Below, in pieces: positions 1 to 4,452 of a DNA stretch of 6,802 bases. The stretch covers positions 1 to 6,802 of the forward strand of contig USMI01000102.1 of NCBI GenBank assembly GCA_900555735.1. The letters are read 5' to 3'. Each line of letters begins with the position of its first letter. Within the stretch, counting starts at the first letter, position 1. The DNA is from an uncultured Eubacteriales bacterium. Its GTDB lineage: Bacteria; Bacillota; Clostridia; Oscillospirales; Oscillospiraceae. The notes beneath the pieces are model-generated. The model did not search any database. It was not told the DNA's origin and saw only the letters and a program-made list of their open reading frames with translations. A program made the translations under genes and the position numbers.

Positions 1-125
1 TTCTTCTCCACCGTAACGCCGGGCCAGTTGCCCACGAACTGGTTGGAGCCGGTCAACGCATTGAACAGCGTGGTCTTACCGGAGTTGGGGTTGCCCGCGA
101 GGGCAATTTTAATTTGTTTTTCCAT
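1..125 (-). CDS. feoB: FeoB, ferrous iron transporter, N-terminal fragment (cut by window edge)
   Basis: The first 41 codons of an iron(II) transporter are present; the rest lies beyond position 1. The peptide begins MEKQIKIALAGNPNSGKTTL, with the G1/P-loop GNPNSGKT at residues 11-18, and continues into NQFVGNWPGVTVEKK, the typical FeoB stretch leading into switch I. FeoB family proteins couple an N-terminal GTPase domain to a polytopic membrane domain that imports Fe(II). The ATG at 125 is preceded by AAAGGAG at a good distance. It is the third gene of a feoA-feoA-feoB operon, 45 bp after the proximal feoA stop. A palindrome resembling the operators of the operon promoter lies in that gap. 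The identity is very secure; the total length and integrity cannot be judged. Confidence 0.96.
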   Translation of the reverse strand, partial: MEKQIKIALAGNPNSGKTTLFNALTGSNQFVGNWPGVTVEK

Positions 126-138
126 ATTCGCTCCTTTC

Positions 139-156
139 GGATAGCTGACGCTAACC
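139..156. promoter_or_regulatory. Putative metalloregulator operator between feoA and feoB
   Basis: The arms GGATAGC (139-145) and GCTAACC (150-156) are inverted around TGAC, with one mismatch in seven positions. Read on the minus strand it contains TTAG-N6-CTAT, one base off the TTAG-N6-CTAA motif found three times at the operon promoter. It ends only 14 bp upstream of the feoB start, overlapping the approach to its ribosome binding site. No clear promoter accompanies it, so an internal operator, a roadblock site or chance similarity are all possible. Confidence 0.45.
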
Positions 157-170
157 GTCACACAAAAATT

Positions 171-392
171 TTACTCGACCTCGATCATTTCGGTGTCGGC
201 CTTCCGCAGGGAAAGCTCGTAACCGCGGACAGTGACCTCCATGGGATCGCCCAGAGGGGCTACCTTGCGGATATACACCTCGGTACCACGGGTGATGCCC
301 ATGTCCATGATGCGGCGCTTGACGGGGCCTTCGCCGTGGAGCTTGACGACCTTCACGGTCTGGCCGATCTTGGCCTCTTTCAACGTTTTCAT
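171..392 (-). CDS. feoA: FeoA family protein, proximal copy
   Basis: A 73-residue FeoA protein, a small SH3-like cytoplasmic partner of FeoB in iron(II) uptake. Recognisable family features are the N-terminal LKEAKIGQTVKVVKL strand region, KRRIMDMGITRGTEV at about 27-41 and DPMEVTVRGYELSLR near the C-terminus. The start is the ATG at 392 because AAGGAGG lies just upstream; the same frame is open to 485, but that extension runs through AT-rich leader and the edge of a repeat and has no family similarity. Length fits FeoA (about 75). It sits directly upstream of feoB and downstream of a second feoA. AT-rich DNA at 410-440 contains a TATAAA-like box on the minus strand, but I see no convincing -35, so read-through from the upstream promoter is the simplest model. 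Confidence 0.93.
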   Translation of the reverse strand: MKTLKEAKIGQTVKVVKLHGEGPVKRRIMDMGITRGTEVYIRKVAPLGDPMEVTVRGYELSLRKADTEMIEVE

Positions 393-452
393 ACGTCTCC
401 TCCTTATCACACGATGTTTTATATAAAAATTAAAATGTAAAGACGCAGTAAC

Positions 453-610
453 AAAGCTTCGCAGAATTTGCGCCCGCAGGCGCAAACTATTGCAATCATT
501 TTTCTGACGACATGTGCGTCAGAAAAATACTTCTCAGCCGCCAGTGTGTCCGAAGGACGCGCGCAGCGGCTGCATCCTCTTGGCAGAAAAATCGTCAGAT
601 TTTTCGCCAA
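453..610. repeat. Structured dispersed repeat, copy A (four hairpins)
   Basis: A stretch without a credible gene that can fold into four consecutive hairpins. H1: arms 467-474 and 479-486, 8 bp, loop CGCA. H2: arms 498-509 and 517-528, a perfect 12-bp stem with loop ACATGTG. H3: arms 535-541 and 566-572 enclosing a second stem, 544-551 with 555-562, loop GAA. H4: arms 580-593 and 598-610, 13 bp with one bulged A, loop GTCA, ending 6 bp from the stop of the distal feoA. The H1-H2 part recurs at 6717-6802. It resembles REP/MITE-like intergenic elements, or a structured RNA; I do not recognise a named family. H4 might also help end or process the feoA transcript, though it lacks a U-tract. Confidence 0.8.
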
Positions 611-616
611 TTTAGC

Positions 617-829
617 TTACACCATGATCTTCCGCGCCATCTCTTCACTGATGGCCACGCGGGATTCCTTCACCTTGACGATCACATTGCCGCCCATGGA
701 GCTGATCAGCGTTACCTCGCCGCCTGCTACAAATCCCAGATTTTCCAGATGTCTGCGCACCTCGTCGTTTCCGCCGATCCGGTGGATGATCTGTTCCTTA
801 CCTACATCGGCCAATGTCAGCGGCATCAT
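617..829 (-). CDS. feoA: FeoA family protein, distal (first) copy
   Basis: A second FeoA paralog of 70 residues, the first gene of the iron-uptake operon. It reads MMPLTLADVGKEQIIHRIGG and then EVRRHLENLGFVAGGEVTLI and NVIVKVKESRVAISEEMARK, which follows the FeoA fold: a conserved LGF turn, then a beta-strand with a GGNVIVKVK segment. The start at 829 (or 826, the second of two adjacent ATGs) is favoured by GAAGGGGA about 6 nt upstream; a TTG at 859 gives a longer frame without a ribosome binding site and is unlikely. It differs strongly from the proximal FeoA, so this is not a recent duplication. Two feoA genes before feoB are common in Clostridia; the partners may form a hetero-complex with FeoB or one may act separately. 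It is separated from the proximal feoA by 224 bp containing a structured repeat. Confidence 0.92.
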   Translation of the reverse strand: MMPLTLADVGKEQIIHRIGGNDEVRRHLENLGFVAGGEVTLISSMGGNVIVKVKESRVAISEEMARKIMV

Positions 830-862
830 GTGCTTCCCCTTCTTTCTACCGATATCCAATCA

Positions 863-876
863 TTAGCGCACGCTAA
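863..876. promoter_or_regulatory. Putative feo operator 3 (TTAG-N6-CTAA)
   Basis: A perfect inverted repeat TTAGCG-CA-CGCTAA in the untranslated leader of the feo operon, about 40 bp downstream of the predicted transcription start and 34 bp before the first feoA start codon. It shares the TTAG-N6-CTAA frame with the two upstream sites. Confidence 0.6.
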
Positions 877-894
877 CTTATCATGCCCAAAAAA

Positions 895-914
895 TGGTTA
901 GCCTTTTCTAACCA
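895..914. promoter_or_regulatory. Putative feo operator 2, at the transcription start
   Basis: The perfect arms TGGTTAG (895-901) and CTAACCA (908-914) surround six bases. The core again reads TTAG-N6-CTAA (898-911). The predicted transcription start from the promoter just upstream falls at about 915, so an occupied site would block initiation or early elongation. Its centre is 31 bp from operator 1 and 35 bp from operator 3. Confidence 0.6.
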
Positions 915-921
915 CGCAGAT

Positions 922-950
922 ATTATAGTTAGCGCGAGCTAATTTGTCAA
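922..950 (-). promoter_or_regulatory. Consensus sigma-A promoter of the feo operon
   Basis: On the minus strand, a perfect TTGACA (945-950) and a perfect TATAAT (922-927) are separated by exactly 17 bp. This is an intrinsically very strong promoter, which fits a gene set held off by a repressor when iron is sufficient. Confidence 0.88.
929..942. promoter_or_regulatory. Putative feo operator 1, in the promoter spacer
   Basis: TTAGC-N4-GCTAA fills most of the 17-bp spacer between the -35 and -10 boxes of the feo promoter. A protein bound here would exclude RNA polymerase. The TTAG/CTAA half-sites with six intervening bases match the general architecture of DtxR/MntR-family boxes; a Fur box is not visible. 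The regulator itself is not in the window. Confidence 0.65.
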
Positions 951-1057
951 TAGAAATTTCACATTTTTTTACTCTTTCAGCGTTTTCATACACTTTTTCT
1001 CCCCGCTTCCCCATTATGTCAACTCTCACTTGTGCATTTTACCAACTGCATAGGGAA

Positions 1058-1089
1058 AAACGCACAGGAGCCACGGCTCCTGTGCGTTT
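1058..1089 (-). terminator. Intrinsic terminator of spo0A
   Basis: A perfect 15-bp stem, arms 1058-1072 and 1075-1089, with a minimal loop. Read on the minus strand it is followed by a short T-run (GTTTTTCCC). It lies 12 bp after the spo0A stop. Confidence 0.88.
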
Positions 1090-1101
1090 GCGCTTATTTC
1101 G

Positions 1102-1842
1102 TTACTGGCCCTGATTTTTGCGGCGGAGACGGATACGGTCGGCGATCATGGCGATGAACTCGCTGTTGGTGGGCTTGCCCTTGGCGCTGTTGACGGTGTA
1201 GCCGAAATAGCCCTGCAGGGTTTCAAGGTCGCCCCGGTCCCACGCCACCTCGATGGCGTGGCGGATGGCGCGCTCCACCCGGCTGGGCGTGGTGTGGAAC
1301 CGCTTGGCCACCTCCGGGTACAGCACCTTCGTCACCGCGTTGATGGCGTCCATGTTCTGTACTACAATGATGATGGCCTCCCGCACATACTGATAGCCCT
1401 TGATATGCGCCGGAACCCCCACCTCATGGAGGATGGCCGTTACCTCCGCCTCCAGCGTGGGCAGCGACAGCACGCTGCTGTCATGGGTGGCCTGCCGGAT
1501 GCGGTCCAGCAGCGAGTCCATGTGGGCGGGCTTGGGGATGAAGTACCATGCGCCCATCCGCATCATCTCCTGCACCATGGCCTGACTGCAGAAGGCTGAC
1601 AGCACGATGCACTTGATCTCCTTCGGCATCCTTTGCAGCAGGCTCATGCCGTCCAGTCCCGGCAGGATCATGTCCATTACCACGACGTCAGGCTTCGCTT
1701 TCTGGATCAACTCCCACGCCTCGTCGCCGTCGCCGGTGTCGCCCACGACCTGAAACTCTCCGGTCTCCTCCAGTGTCCGGCGCAGCAATAATCGGAATTC
1801 CTCGCTGTTATCGGCCAGCAGTATTTTGGGGTTGGTTTCCAT
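1102..1842 (-). CDS. spo0A: Spo0A, master regulator of sporulation
   Basis: A 246-residue response regulator that, once phosphorylated by the sporulation phosphorelay or by orphan kinases, binds 0A boxes and commits the cell to sporulation. The N-terminal receiver domain (about 5-120) shows acidic pocket D11, phospho-acceptor D57 in VVVMDMILPGLDG, switch residue S82 and conserved K104 in IPKPAH. The C-terminal effector domain starts near 130 with HIKGYQYVREAI and contains the recognition-helix signature TTPSRVERAIRHAIEVAWDRG at about 184-204, then GYTVNSAKGKPTNSEFIAMIAD; this part is near-identical to characterised Spo0A proteins. The start ATG at 1842 has a GAGAGG-type site upstream. The gene stands alone, with a strong terminator and with a YlmH-type gene upstream instead of the spoIVB commonly found there. 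Confidence 0.97.
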   Translation of the reverse strand: METNPKILLADNSEEFRLLLRRTLEETGEFQVVGDTGDGDEAWELIQKAKPDVVVMDMILPGLDGMSLLQRMPKEIKCIVLSAFCSQAMVQEMMRMGAWYFIPKPAHMDSLLDRIRQATHDSSVLSLPTLEAEVTAILHEVGVPAHIKGYQYVREAIIIVVQNMDAINAVTKVLYPEVAKRFHTTPSRVERAIRHAIEVAWDRGDLETLQGYFGYTVNSAKGKPTNSEFIAMIADRIRLRRKNQGQ

Positions 1843-1861
1843 CGCTTCTCATTTCCTCTCT

Positions 1862-1905
1862 CCAATTATTGGGCGCGTTTCGTGATATTCCACGAGCTAT
1901 CGCCC
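1862..1905 (-). other. Structured untranslated leader of spo0A
   Basis: Arms 1871-1875 and 1901-1905 (GGGCG/CGCCC) enclose an inner hairpin with arms 1880-1884 and 1891-1895. An adjacent perfect palindrome CCAAT-T-ATTGG spans 1862-1872 and lies just upstream of the spo0A ribosome binding site. The stems are short, so a role in translation control is only suggested. Confidence 0.35.
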
Positions 1906-1916
1906 TGTTGCATAAC

Positions 1917-1945
1917 AAATTACCAGAATCCTCCGTTATTTTCAA
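1917..1945 (-). promoter_or_regulatory. Candidate sigma-A promoter of spo0A
   Basis: TTGAAA (1940-1945), 17 bp, then TAATTT (1917-1922) preceded by TGG, which gives an extended -10. The -10 matches the consensus at only four of six positions. No clear sigma-H promoter (AGGAWWT with GAAT at the right spacing) was found, although B. subtilis spo0A has one. Confidence 0.45.
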
Positions 1946-1951
1946 GGCGTT

Positions 1952-1994
1952 TTTGTCGATTTCGCATGAATACATTTCGATCATCTTCGACGCA
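1952..1994. promoter_or_regulatory. 0A-box-like sites upstream of spo0A
   Basis: TTTGTCGAT (1952-1960, plus strand) differs from the Spo0A box TTTGTCGAA at one position and lies just upstream of the candidate -35. TGCGTCGAA (1986-1994, minus strand) keeps the GTCGAA core with two mismatches. Autoregulation of spo0A by Spo0A is known in Bacillus; here it is inferred from the motif only. Confidence 0.4.
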
Positions 1995-2029
1995 ATAGAA
2001 AATATATGGATAATAAACAATTGTTTTAT

Positions 2030-2815
2030 TTACAGAAAGAGCGACAACACAATAGAAATGCGCCCTTTTCGCGTCGTTCCGCCCACGGTGGACAGCTCCG
2101 CCTTACCGAAGCCGCGAACGGCGATACGGTCGCCCTCACGCAGTTGTCGGTCGCCCTTCAAGCAGACCAGATCGTTGACGGCTACCCTACCGGCGGCGAT
2201 CAGCTGGGCGGCAGGGCCGCGCGCCATGGAAAACGCCGCGCCCACCAGACAGTCCAGCCGCAGGGAGGGTACGGTGTCCCGCAGCGCCTTCCGCTCCGCC
2301 GGGGGACGCTGTACGTCCTCCAAGGCAATAGCGGACAGATGCAGCTTCGTCCGTCCGGCACTGGTGAGATTTTCCAGCAGATAGGGCAGCACCTGCCGCG
2401 TCACCAGAAAATCGCACTGTCCTTCGGATACATAGATGTCGCCTACGGTCTCCCGCTTGATGCCCGCGCCCATGAGACTGCCCAGAAAATCACGGTGGGT
2501 CAGCGTGTCCTTTTCGTAGTAAGCGGCTCGCACGGCAGCTGCCGGGCCGTCCGGCGAGAAGAGATAGTCCTCCGGAAGATATTCCGGCACATAGCAGGCC
2601 ATGCGGCGCTCCGCGCCCTCGCAGCCGCCGAAGAACACCAGCGGCAGATGGGGCAGCAGCCGCTGTGTCATCGCCTGCTCCCGCGGCGAAAGGAAGCCGG
2701 TGCAGCCGAAGATCTCGCGGTCTGCCGCATGGGTCAGCTTATCGTAAATGCGGGCCAGCAGCAGGCGATCCTCCTCGGTCTCCGCCGCTGCCGCGATGCT
2801 GCGCTGTTTGTCCAT
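2030..2815 (-). CDS. ylmH: YlmH-family S4-domain RNA-binding protein
   Basis: A 261-residue protein of the YlmH family. The central block LTHRDFLGSLMGAGIKRETVGDI at about 105-126 is the family signature, and an S4 RNA-binding domain spans about 184-240 (LRLDCLVGAAFSMARGPAAQ, then GRVAVND and LREGDRIAVRGFG). The basic tail TRKGRIS is also typical. Length matches the family (about 260). In B. subtilis, YlmH binds ribosomes and has been linked to ribosome-associated quality control, overlapping the S4 protein RqcP; that function is transferred by family here. The start at 2815 has AAGGAGG 7-8 nt upstream. The usual neighbours (sepF, ylmG, divIVA) are absent; it has its own promoter and is followed by spo0A. 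No good terminator was seen after its stop, only an AT-rich palindrome at 2012-2030, so some read-through towards spo0A is possible. Confidence 0.88.
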   Translation of the reverse strand: MDKQRSIAAAAETEEDRLLLARIYDKLTHAADREIFGCTGFLSPREQAMTQRLLPHLPLVFFGGCEGAERRMACYVPEYLPEDYLFSPDGPAAAVRAAYYEKDTLTHRDFLGSLMGAGIKRETVGDIYVSEGQCDFLVTRQVLPYLLENLTSAGRTKLHLSAIALEDVQRPPAERKALRDTVPSLRLDCLVGAAFSMARGPAAQLIAAGRVAVNDLVCLKGDRQLREGDRIAVRGFGKAELSTVGGTTRKGRISIVLSLFL

Positions 2816-2844
2816 GGGCTATCCTCCTTCCGCCTGTTTTCTTC

Positions 2845-2872
2845 ATTATAGCATACTGATTTGAATTGTAAA
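2845..2872 (-). promoter_or_regulatory. Sigma-A promoter of ylmH
   Basis: TTTACA (2867-2872), 16 bp, then a perfect TATAAT (2845-2850) with an extended -10 TGC directly before it. The -35 shares its last three bases with the foot of the upstream ilvE terminator stem. Confidence 0.75.
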
Positions 2873-2904
2873 GGGCAGGCACACGGAGCGTGTGTCTGCC
2901 CTTT
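2870..2904 (-). terminator. Probable terminator of ilvE
   Basis: Hairpin with arms 2870-2885 and 2889-2904, 15 of 16 positions paired, loop GAG. It begins 6 bp after the ilvE stop. The T-run on the minus strand is only TTT, so efficiency is uncertain. Confidence 0.7.
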
Positions 2905-2910
2905 GTATCA

Positions 2911-3972
2911 TCACACCCGGCAGGTCCAGCCGAAGGGATCGGGCTTGGTGCCCCACTGGATGCCGGTCAGCTCGTCATACAGCTTCTGGGACAGCTGGCC
3001 GATCTGGCCGCCGTTGACTTCGTAGCGCACGTCGCCCCAGCCCAGTGCGCCGATAGGCGAAATAACGGCGGCGGTGCCGATACACCACGCCTCCTCCAGC
3101 GCACCGGTGCGTGCGGCTTCAAACAGCTCGTCCACGCTCAACAGGCGCTCCTCCACCGGCATGCCCCAGCTCTTCAGCAGCTCGATGGCGGACTTGCGGG
3201 TGACGCCCCGGAGGATGGAACCGGTCAGGGCGGGAGTGACAACGGTGCCGTTGATCTTGAACATGACGTTCATGCCGCCGCCCTCCTCCACATACTTGCG
3301 CTCCACGCCATCCAGCCACAGCACCTGAGAGTAGCCCTTGGCCTCGGCCCGCTCACCGGCACGGTTGGCCGCGCCGTAGTTGCCGCCGCACTTGGCCTCA
3401 CCGGTGCCGCCGCGGACAGCACGGACGTCCTCGGTCTCCACCATGATGGGCACAGGCTTCAAGCCGTCGCTGAAGTAGCTGCCGGAGGGGGAGAGAATGA
3501 TGACGAAGGATGCCTCATGGACGCCGTGCAGCGCCAGCGTGGGGTCGGTGGAGTACAGGAAGGGACGGATATACAGGCTGGTGCCGGGGTCGCTGGGTAC
3601 CCAGTCCTGATCCACACGGACCACCTCCTTGATGGCCTGCAATGCGTCGTCGGGGTCCACCTGCGGCAGGCCCAAACGCTCGCAGGAGCGGTTCAGCCGG
3701 GCGATATTCTCCCACGGACGGAACAGCTGCACTGCGCCGTCAGGGCGGCGGTAGGCCTTCAACCCCTCGAACACCTCGGTGCCGTAGTGCAGGACGCTGG
3801 CAGCGGGGGACAGGGCGATGGGGCCGTAGGGCACGACGCGGGCATTGTGCCAGCCGTCCTTTTCGGTGTAGTCCATAACGAACATGTGATCGGTAAAGAC
3901 GGAGCCGAAGCCCAGCTGGTCAGACGGGGGAAGCGTACCGGGGTGGGGGGTCTTGGTAACAGTGATGTTCAT
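2911..3972 (-). CDS. ilvE: Branched-chain amino acid aminotransferase
   Basis: A 353-residue class IV PLP-dependent aminotransferase that interconverts Ile, Leu and Val with their 2-oxo acids using 2-oxoglutarate/glutamate, in the cytoplasm. Family signatures are VLHYGTEVFEGLKAYRRPDG near 60-80, LYIRPFLYSTDPTL near 133-146 and the PLP lysine, about K194, in EAKCGGNYGAANRAG. EGGGMNVMF near 230-240 corresponds to the usual EVGTMN cofactor loop, and GTAAVISPIG is near the C-terminus. The length is that of the long bacterial/eukaryotic-type BCAT. Two in-frame ATGs exist, 3978 and 3972; AGGAGG is 2 nt from the first and 8 nt from the second, so 3972 is chosen. No promoter fits between the start and the terminator at 4005-4039, so the gene is probably expressed by read-through from the promoter at 4280-4308, past an Ile/Leu-rich leader ORF. 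Confidence 0.95.
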   Translation of the reverse strand: MNITVTKTPHPGTLPPSDQLGFGSVFTDHMFVMDYTEKDGWHNARVVPYGPIALSPAASVLHYGTEVFEGLKAYRRPDGAVQLFRPWENIARLNRSCERLGLPQVDPDDALQAIKEVVRVDQDWVPSDPGTSLYIRPFLYSTDPTLALHGVHEASFVIILSPSGSYFSDGLKPVPIMVETEDVRAVRGGTGEAKCGGNYGAANRAGERAEAKGYSQVLWLDGVERKYVEEGGGMNVMFKINGTVVTPALTGSILRGVTRKSAIELLKSWGMPVEERLLSVDELFEAARTGALEEAWCIGTAAVISPIGALGWGDVRYEVNGGQIGQLSQKLYDELTGIQWGTKPDPFGWTCRV

Positions 3973-4004
3973 GGTCATATCCTCCTGTTGATAAAAATAA
4001 TATG

Positions 4005-4039
4005 AAAAAAGAGGCCCTGCCGGATGGCGGAGCCTCTTT
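4005..4039 (-). terminator. Intrinsic terminator upstream of ilvE, probable attenuator
   Basis: Stem 4008-4015 with 4032-4039 (AAAGAGGC/GCCTCTTT), one C-A mismatch, then 4017-4021 with 4026-4030 and loop GGAT. On the minus strand the stem runs into six T residues (4010-4005). It stands 14 nt after the leader ORF stop and about 33 nt before the ilvE start codon. A terminator here, with no promoter after it, implies regulated read-through. Confidence 0.85.
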
Positions 4040-4053
4040 GTTTCCGTAGCGTT

Positions 4054-4248
4054 TCAGCAATGGGACGGGAAAGGGGACGTCATGTTCCGGCGTGTCAGGC
4101 AACTGGCAAAGGCCAGCAAAATAATAATGGACGCCATAATGATGGCGTCCATGGACAGGATCAGGGTATTCATTCCGGAGCATGCGGATGCCGCGCAGGG
4201 AGCCTGCGCGTAAGCGGCGGCGGTATTGGTCAGAGAGAAATTCATCAT
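4054..4248 (-). CDS. Ile/Leu-rich 64-residue ORF, probable leader peptide of ilvE
   Basis: A small ORF between a promoter and a terminator. Residues 29-51 contain eleven Ile or Leu codons out of 23, with runs I36-I37 and I41-I42-I43-L44-L45, the last encoded ATT ATT ATT TTG CTG. AGGAAAGGA at 4259-4267 is 10 nt upstream of the ATG at 4248 (a second ATG follows at 4245). Placed directly before a terminator and ilvE, it resembles leader peptides of ilv operons, where stalling on scarce branched-chain codons allows read-through. It has no Val run, unlike the enterobacterial ilv leaders. The same residues could form one membrane helix (about 27-51), so a small membrane protein is the main alternative. 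Four cysteines (18, 23, 50, 64) and an RR pair at 53-54 are also visible. The ORF contains three inverted repeats: 4192-4210, 4127-4152 and 4102-4115. I recognise no protein family. Confidence 0.65.
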   Translation of the reverse strand: MMNFSLTNTAAAYAQAPCAASACSGMNTLILSMDAIIMASIIILLAFASCLTRRNMTSPFPSHC

Positions 4249-4279
4249 GACCGCGGCATCCTTTCCTGAAGTTGAGGGG

Positions 4280-4308
4280 AGTGTAGCATACATTATTTTC
4301 CATTTCAA
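4280..4308 (-). promoter_or_regulatory. Sigma-A promoter for the leader ORF and ilvE
   Basis: TTGAAA (4303-4308), 17 bp, then TACACT (4280-4285) with an extended -10 TGC. The predicted start is near 4273, leaving a leader of about 25 nt before the small ORF. It is the only promoter found upstream of ilvE. Confidence 0.65.
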
Positions 4309-4452
4309 GTGGCATTTTGCACAAAAGTTTGCAGGATCGTTCAAACGCACAAAAATGAAGCGCCGCGCTGTCACTTTATTGACAGGAAAAACAAATTTCC
4401 CGCGGCGATATTTTGCCCTTTGCGCAGACGGCGGACTGGCAAAAACTGCCTG

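Noticed and set aside
453..610. CRISPR array or insertion sequence at the repeat
   Set aside because: There are no regularly spaced direct repeats with spacers, no transposase frame and no target-site duplication that I can identify.
830..859. TTG start at 859 for the first feoA
   Set aside because: No ribosome binding site precedes it, and the added residues are charged and outside the family; the ATG pair at 829/826 has one.
468..901. Overlapping plus-strand open frames across the repeat and the first feoA
   Set aside because: They translate the hairpin repeat and then run antisense to feoA, with no ribosome binding site. Repeats like this often give spurious small protein calls.
863..942. 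Fur box at the feo promoter
   Set aside because: The palindromes do not resemble the GATAATGATAATCATTATC-type Fur consensus; the TTAG/CTAA half-sites fit DtxR/MntR architecture better.
2006..2851. Plus-strand open frame of 281 codons opposite ylmH
   Set aside because: Antisense shadow of the S4-domain gene; no ribosome binding site and an Arg/Gln-rich composition without family resemblance.
2890..4005. Long plus-strand open frame of 371 codons opposite ilvE
   Set aside because: It is antisense to a clear aminotransferase gene, has a low-complexity Ala/Gly/His-rich product with no recognisable domain, and arises from GC-rich codon bias.
3979..4310. T-box riboswitch upstream of ilvE
   Set aside because: The conserved T-box antiterminator sequence and the specifier-loop layout are not seen; the region is better explained by a coding leader plus terminator.
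3920..4324. Alternative minus-strand frame of 134 codons overlapping the leader ORF
   Set aside because: It reads through the terminator and the start of ilvE, has no hydrophobic or domain pattern, and lacks a ribosome binding site.
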